From assembly GCA_015499995.1 (NCBI GenBank), contig JADNRV010000029.1, forward strand, positions 340,648-404,647: 64,000 bases of DNA, in the 5' to 3' direction. The notes under the pieces were generated by a model. That model did no database searches, was not told where the DNA came from, and saw nothing but the letters and a program-made list of their open reading frames with translations. Position 1 is the stretch's first letter; each line of letters begins with the position of its first letter. Position numbers and translations under genes: made by a program. Shown piece by piece: positions 58,518-64,000 of the stretch. This stretch comes from Flammula alnicola (taxonomy: Eukaryota > Basidiomycota > Agaricomycetes > Agaricales > Strophariaceae).

Positions 58518-58733
58518 ATATTTGCAATTAATCTGTACTCTAGGCACATTTCAATGTGATTGGTTCGAGTTTTCCCTTCTGAGACTGTTTCTTGAGCTAG
58601 GGCGTTATCTCTATCGCCTCATGTCGTCTGAAAACAGCAGCTAGCTTTGGTATAAAGAGGCTAGCTGTTTCGCTCTTGTTCTCCAGTAGTTTCTTTTCTA
58701 CTTTTCTGCACAACTCTTCTCCTCTACCTCTCA

Positions 58734-60088
58734 ATGGCTTCTGTTGACCGTCAACGCAACCTTCCTAGCTACCCGGATATCATGCAGAAGATTAAACTTC
58801 TCGATGTTATTCGTGGCGCGCCCGGTGCGACGTTGGCCAACTATGCCCAACCTCTTGAGGAAACCGCGTATCTTATGGTGCGCTTTTCTTCTCTCTCCTT
58901 TGTTTCTTTTCTAACTTCGTTTTTCTTTAGTCCAAATGGTCCTCGCACACTAGTACTGTCACTAGTAACCCTGGCGCTGCTCAGGCTGTCACCCATGTCG
59001 CCAACATCTTTGCTGAGCTCCAGGATACTCACAAACCCTACAAGCTGAGCGAGAAGGCTACTGCAGTCTGCGCGTTGCACTTGAGCATTCAGCCGCGTGC
59101 CCTCAAAGGCGATATTCCGACTGGCCCAAGGCCGCTGCTGCCACTAGCTCTTCCGTGCGTTTTCCATTTGTCTATTCTGTCTCAGCTAGCTGATGACTTT
59201 TTGATTTTCTCTGCAGAAGTGTTTCACTCGCGGTTCTCGCGGCAAGGGCGCGACCGATGATTTCGAGACGGCCTCCGCTCCTGGTGCTTGTGCGTCTCCT
59301 TCCGATATCCTTGTCGACGACGACGACGACTTGGTGCTTATTTTATCCCATCTACCTTCTAGCCTCTATTGATCTAAACGACTTCCTGCCGTTTTTAAAC
59401 AGATGAAGGTCGATGGCGACCGTATCGTTTTCTCAGACACTGCTACCGACCCGGGCACGTCTCCTTCTAAGGTTTCCGAGGAGCTTGAGCGTCCTAACTC
59501 TCACAAGAGATGCTCGCCTCCTAGTGCCGAACCTAGTGCCAAGGTACGCATCTATTTTTATCTTTTCTATTTTTAGCTGACGCTCTCTCCAGTTTTCTGC
59601 TAAACGCGCAGAGGTGGTACGTCTCCCATACGCGCTAGTTCCCAACATGGATGTTGACAGTCTTGCTTATCTCAAGGCTTCCAAGGCCTTGGCTCATAGC
59701 TCTGACAAGTCCCCGGCCCGGTCCGATAGCGACTCCTCTAAGCGTGCGCGCACTGAGGATAGCTATGTTTTCGGCGACTCGGCTGTTCTTGTCGAGGGTA
59801 CGTCGTTTTGTGTCTTTTATATTCGACATTTGTTTCTAATTTTTCTTTTCAACAGCTTCTGACCTCGCTGTCAACAACGCGCACTCTCAAGAGGTCTTGG
59901 CGAAGGCTTCTGCCCTTGTCAGCAAGAAGACTTCTTCGTCCGGCGACGAGCTAGCTCATCGCAAGGTTATTGGTGAGATCCAGGCCGAGCTCGTTGTCGG
60001 TTTGCACCGCATCGAGTTCCATTTGCAGCATCGCGAGCTCCTTCTCAAGGAGCTTAAACGCATGCAGAATAACCTCGACCTTGCCTAG
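58734..60088 (+). pseudogene. Plus-strand unit 4: multi-exon hypothetical gene
   Basis: A TATAAA box at 58,651-58,656 precedes the start MASVDRQRNLPSYPDIMQ. Exons include 58734-58877 and 58931 to about 59,155, then about 59,218-59,334 (KCFTRGSRGKGATDDFETAS with an Asp run), 59,402-59,541, 59,593-59,615, 59,640-59,797 and 59,856-60,088, all with GT..AG borders. The last exon encodes a helical tail (EIQAELVVGLHRIEFHLQHR). The frame near 59,120 seems to need a one-base shift to give ..WPKAAAATSSS, so it is probably damaged. Antisense to pol; family not recognised. Confidence 0.45.
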
Positions 60089-62639
60089 CTACTCCGTTGT
60101 TACAACTAGCTCGTTTCATAGCCTCAAAGTGGCTTTATAGATCTCTCTTTAGCTTGTTTTATGTAGCCTGGTTTGCTCGCGTGGGCTGGAATACATCGTT
60201 CTCTCTTTTGCGCCTTTTTACTCTTCATCCCACCATAAGTCTTCGTCCTCGAACTCTTCCTCAGGTTCTAGTTCGTGCTCAGGCTCGGGCTCAGGCTCGT
60301 GCCTTCTGCTCGCTTTTCTTCGAACGGTGCATCACTGAATATGAGGTCCGGGCCTAAGGCTTCATCATCATCCTCTGGTCGCTCAGCTAGCTTCCTCAAA
60401 GTCTCTAGATTATGATCAATCACGTCTTCTAAGTTGTCTGGAAGCTTTATATGTCGCCTAGCGAAATAAGGAATGACTCTAAAGGCTGCCACTTTATTGT
60501 GTGAAACCGAGCCATCCATTTCTGCAATATATAGGCTCCTCCTAGGTTTCTAGCCATGACTATCATTGGTCCGAGATATCGCGGCTGCATTTTACGATTC
60601 AAAGAGGACTCCACTTGTGTGTTTCTAACTAGGACCAAATCTCCTGGTTTGAAGATAAAGTCTCTTATTTTTGCGGACTGCTTTTCCTCAAACTTAGCTA
60701 GCGCGTCTCGCTTTATTTTCGAAATACGCTCACGCATTTCATCTATATGAACTTTATGTTTGGCCAGAGCTCTCACCCTATAACCAACTAGCTCCTCGGT
60801 TGTGAGAACCCTGTCGGGTAATTCTACAAGCCATGTCGCCTCTTGTATATCTAGCGGTATTACCGGATGCGCGCCCGTTACTAGGAAGAATGGTGAGCAT
60901 CCCATTCCTTTTCGGATGGTGATCCTATCCGCCCATAGTACGTGGTGAAAGAATGCGAACCATTGTTGGTTAATCCTCCCATCGCTTTATACAGCATCTG
61001 TCGGATATCCCAATGTGGTCTTTCTATTTTTCCATTTGCGCGAGAGTTGTAGGCAGAGATACTAATCCCTTTTATACCATACTTCTCTTCTAGATATTTG
61101 ATCGCTTTTATAAATGGTGCTCCGTTATCTGAAATAATCTCTTGAAGACATCCCCATCTACAGATAATATCTTCGAACAACCAAAGTGCGATATTCCTAG
61201 CTGTTTCTGCTCTTAAAGGTCTCCCTTCTACCCAAGAAGTCAACGCGCATCTTCCGTGTACTATTTGTCCACAACCCTGCGACTTTGGCGTCATATGCAT
61301 GGTGTCCACATGTAGTTGCTGGAAGATTGACGGCGTATGCGTCTCAGTCCTAGGAATTAATATCATAGTCTTTTGTCTCTCCTGACACATATGGCAGGTT
61401 TTGACGTACCAGTGAACATCGCGTTCAATTTCTGGCCACCAAAATCTTTCCATTAACAAGGTCCTAGTTGCATAAGAACCTCGATGTCCCAAGCTATCAT
61501 GAGCTGAGTGCATCATATGAGTTCTATGTTCCTTTTCCACAACTAGCTTGTGCGCTTGATTAATATCTCTTCGATACATGCGCCCTTCTTTATTTAAGAA
61601 GAAGTTCCTTGCTGTGCGAGTGAAACTATAATATTCTTTTTCTGTCATGCCTGGTGGGCGTCGCATCGGGTTCTCTAACCAGCGACGGATGAGAGGTAAT
61701 TTCTCGTCCATAGCTTTTCCAGCTGGCGTCCGATTTCTCTCGTCATATTCCTCACTAGCTGCGTCCTCCGCTGAGATTTGACCATCCGGAATCTTAGTTC
61801 CTAGCATAAACTGCTGTAGGAATTGTTTCTGAGGTTCTGGGACGGCATCTTCACTCATGAATTTCGCAGCTAGCTCTCTTTCGACTTTATTTTCTCCCCT
61901 AGCTCGGTCTATTTCGATCTGGAAGCTTTCCAGCGACGTAGCTAGGTTATCATACGGCTCTTCCTCTTTCACCTCATATATATATCCTCCTCTAGTGTCG
62001 ATGGTATCTTTGAACTCATCAAATTCCAAGGGATCCGGGTCAGACTCATATTTCTTCACGAACACCGGAGGACCTGAGGGTTCATCCTCGTCTGCCTCTG
62101 GGTTCTCAAAGACTTCATCTCCTGGTTGCCCTTCTCTGCGAGATAATCCGTCTGCTCCAAAGGTCTTTCCTGCTACATGCCGCAAGGTGAAATGGAACAT
62201 CATAATATGATCTATCCATCTATTTATAGTAGCATTGGGACCGAGCCCCGGATTGTCAAGCATTCCCTTTAGATATTTGGCATCTGTTTCGACAACTAGC
62301 TTTCTTACACCAATCAACCAATAATAGCAAGCGTGCAGACCTCTCAAAAGGCCAAACAACTCTCGCTTCGGCTGCGAGAATCTTTGTTCTCGATCCGTTA
62401 ATAAAATTGATCCGAACCGGGCATAAGCTTTCTTCTTTTTGTCCGTCGGGTCCTCTTGATAAATATAGAACCCAACAGCGCGCCATGATGTATCGACAGC
62501 TAGGACTATGTCTCCTGGTAGAGAGTAGTCTAGTGGTTTAATACATTTGGCTTCTTTTGCTCCTTCTTTCAACAACTGCATACTTTCTTCTTGTTTCGGC
62601 CCCCATTCAAAGGGCGTTTTTCCTCTCAACAGCTTTTGT

Positions 62640-63747
62640 CAGTACTTTACCCTCCTCCACCTATTCCTGGTGGACTCCACGGACTCCGCATAAAATTGGC
62701 GGAGTCCAGATGGACTCCAGATGGACTCCACATGGAGTCTGGTGGAGTCCACTATGAAGAAGTGGAGTCCATATGGACTCCACCTGGACTCCACATAGAG
62801 TCTGGTGGAGTCCACATGGAGTCCACATGGAGTCCGGTGGAATCCACATGGACTCCATATAAACTCCGGATGGACTCGTCCACAAATGACGCAACGTCAA
62901 CTGGTGGACTTAGACAAAACTCAGAAAAAAAATATCATCAAAAAGTTTGCATTAAGCAGTAATTGAACCCAGAGCTACCAGAGAGCTATCAGAACAAACC
63001 ATTTAACCACTACACCAGAGAACCTTGTCTAACCAAGCACAAAAAGCGCCCTATATACCTCCCTTTCTCTAATATATCTATCTATTTTGTGACATTAGTC
63101 ACAAGATTCAGGGTCAAGTGGGGTACCATCAGATTCAGAAATTTAAGGAGATTCTCACCAGATTATGTCAGCATGATATATTGCTTTATTTGGCTGGTCC
63201 CAGGACCGTGGGAACTTTTTGCCAAAAAAGGTAGTTATAGAGCCTGCTTTCAAAACCCTAAATATGCAAAAATCCTATTAATAGATGCTTCGGTTGGTGA
63301 GAAAAACACAAAATACTCGACCGAACACGAGTCTTTTAAAAATTGTGCTTGCTAAATATGGAATTTGTTGATTACAAATAGATCCAACAGTGCCACTTTG
63401 ATGTCATTTTATGTAATAATATGTAATTTTTATATAGTTGCTAAAAATAACAGTATGTCCAAAAAAGGAAACCACCAGACTCCTGTTGGACCACCTGGAC
63501 TCCTGTTGGACTCCATCTGAACTCCTGGGACTCCTGTTCCACTATAAAACCAGTGGACTCCTGGGACTCCGCATGGAGTCTCTGGAGTTTGTCCGGACTC
63601 CATCTGGACTCCACCAGGAGTCCGGAATAAAATTTGGCTGGGGTCTCAGCCAAAAAATAGTCCACCTGGACTCCATATGGACTGTTCCACTCCGCCGGAG
63701 TCCATCCGGAGTCCAGCAGGAATAAGGGGGGGAGGGTAAAGACCTCG
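62640..63747. mobile_element. 1.1 kb TIR element inserted in pol
   Basis: Target duplication CTTTTGT at 62,633-62,639 and 63,748-63,754. Removing the insert restores the reading frame across the junction. The ends pair as CTTTACCCTCC..ATTCCTG.TGGACTCC on both sides. The subterminal zones (62,675-62,880 and 63,475-63,720) are packed with GGACTCC/GGAGTCC in both orientations. The centre carries a tRNA-like stretch on the minus strand. No transposase. Confidence 0.85.
62953..63024 (-). other. tRNA-like relic inside the 1.1 kb TIR element
   Basis: On the minus strand TGGTGTAGTGGTTAA (box A-like, 63,002-63,016) and GGGTTCAATT (box B-like, 62,961-62,970) are at tRNA-like spacing. Acceptor pairing is poor. 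Probably a Pol III promoter relic. Confidence 0.3.
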
Positions 63748-64000
63748 CTTTTGTATGTGCTCCGTGCGGCTAGCATAGTCTGTAATATATATTCTTAACA
63801 AACCAATGGTGCCAATGAATGAGCGCACATCGCTGATAGTTTTGCACGGACCCCAGTTCGTGATAGCTAGCAGTTTGTCTGGTGACGGCTTTCGTCCCTC
63901 ATAGGAGCAGAGGTGACCCACAACGACTATTTCGGCGCGCATAAGGTCGATTTATATCCAGAAAATGTTCCTCCGCTATATTTCATCCTCTGGACAATGT

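Larger units (their letters stand above)
46950..64000 (-). mobile_element. Gypsy-type retroelement region (composite, incomplete)
   Basis: Left LTR-like end, polypurine tract, plus-strand gene-like units, then minus-strand pol running off the right edge. LTR, genes and pol share a conspicuous excess of CTAGCT/AGCTAG hexamers not seen elsewhere in the window or in the inserts, which suggests common origin. A second C-tract plus hairpin at 56,941-56,973 may mark the edge of another related element, so two nested elements are possible. Confidence 0.5.
60268..64000 (-). pseudogene. pol: Ty3/Gypsy-type pol (RT thumb, RNase H, integrase), broken
   Basis: Minus-strand order from the right edge: the end of reverse transcriptase (SGGTFSGYKSTLC, then EIVVVGHLCSYEGRKPSPDK and DVRSFIGTIGLLRIYITDYA); RNase H-like LAVDTSWRAVGFYIYQ..QPKRELFGLLRGLH..DAKYLKGML; integrase zinc finger HDSLGHRG..CHMCQ (61,390-61,500); and the catalytic D-D-E in HVDTMHM, SDNGAPF and NGKIERP (about 61,300, 61,110 and 61,025), with a C-terminal IKPGDLVLVRNT-like barrel. 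Frameshifts near 63,940, 60,980 and 60,525 and the 1.1 kb insertion between TEHIQK and LLRGKTPFEWG make it non-functional. It would have copied and integrated the element. RNase H next to integrase in this order marks the Gypsy type. The 5' part lies beyond the window. Confidence 0.88.

Noticed and set aside
62591..62962. Open frames rich in W-T-P/M-E-S repeats
   Set aside because: They are the GGACTCC/GGAGTCC subterminal repeat of the 1.1 kb TIR element read as protein.

Overview
The window looks like nuclear DNA of an agaricomycete (mushroom-forming basidiomycete). It has compact introns of about 50 to 70 bases with GT..AG ends inside nearly every recognisable gene, a divergent intron-bearing H2A/H2B pair, a NACHT-TPR (NLR-like) gene, an F-box gene of FBXO31-like type, relics of PAR32-like, phospholipase B, alpha/beta hydrolase and CNH-domain genes, and Ty3/Gypsy-type retroelement DNA. 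No bacterial operon, CRISPR array or phage feature was found.

Layout. (1) About 760-17,310 is a very large inverted duplication: the left arm (about 760-6,784) and right arm (about 9,697-17,310) carry the same tandem pair of small TPR-like genes (TPR-A, TPR-B) and the same gene-poor repeat R. The ~2.9 kb spacer holds the H2A/H2B pair. The right-hand TPR-B copy is broken by two nested foldback MITEs. (2) 18,067-18,616 is a short TIR element with telomere-like TTAGG repeats, hairpins and a tRNA-like segment. (3) 18,678-25,616 and 39,568-46,949 are a direct duplication of about 7 kb, each copy with a PAR32-like pseudogene (+) and a NACHT-TPR gene (-). The first NLR copy is open over eight exons (1,617 codons). 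The second is interrupted by a 412 bp hAT-type MITE. (4) Between them lie a third copy of repeat R, a 5'-truncated phospholipase B relic, an intact F-box gene (32,245-35,713), and alpha/beta-hydrolase and CNH-domain relics. (5) From 46,950 to the right end is retroelement territory: a putative 1.46 kb LTR, four plus-strand gene-like units (three of them with visible introns, some frameshifted, one intact), and a minus-strand Gypsy pol (RT thumb, RNase H, integrase) with frameshifts. A 5.5 kb foldback element sits in an intron of the first plus-strand gene and a 1.1 kb TIR element sits in pol.

How it works together. The histone pair and the F-box gene are probably the only conserved household genes. 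The NLR locus is likely a fast-evolving recognition gene, because its 45-residue repeats are nearly identical to each other and differ in number between the two copies (about 14 against about 11). Most of the remainder is duplication and transposon debris. Several insertion dates can be ordered because each duplicate preserves the empty site of the other. The most unusual structures are the intron-bearing genes lying antisense to pol inside the retroelement region, and the foldback element whose arms contain an array of CAG/CTG hairpin units.
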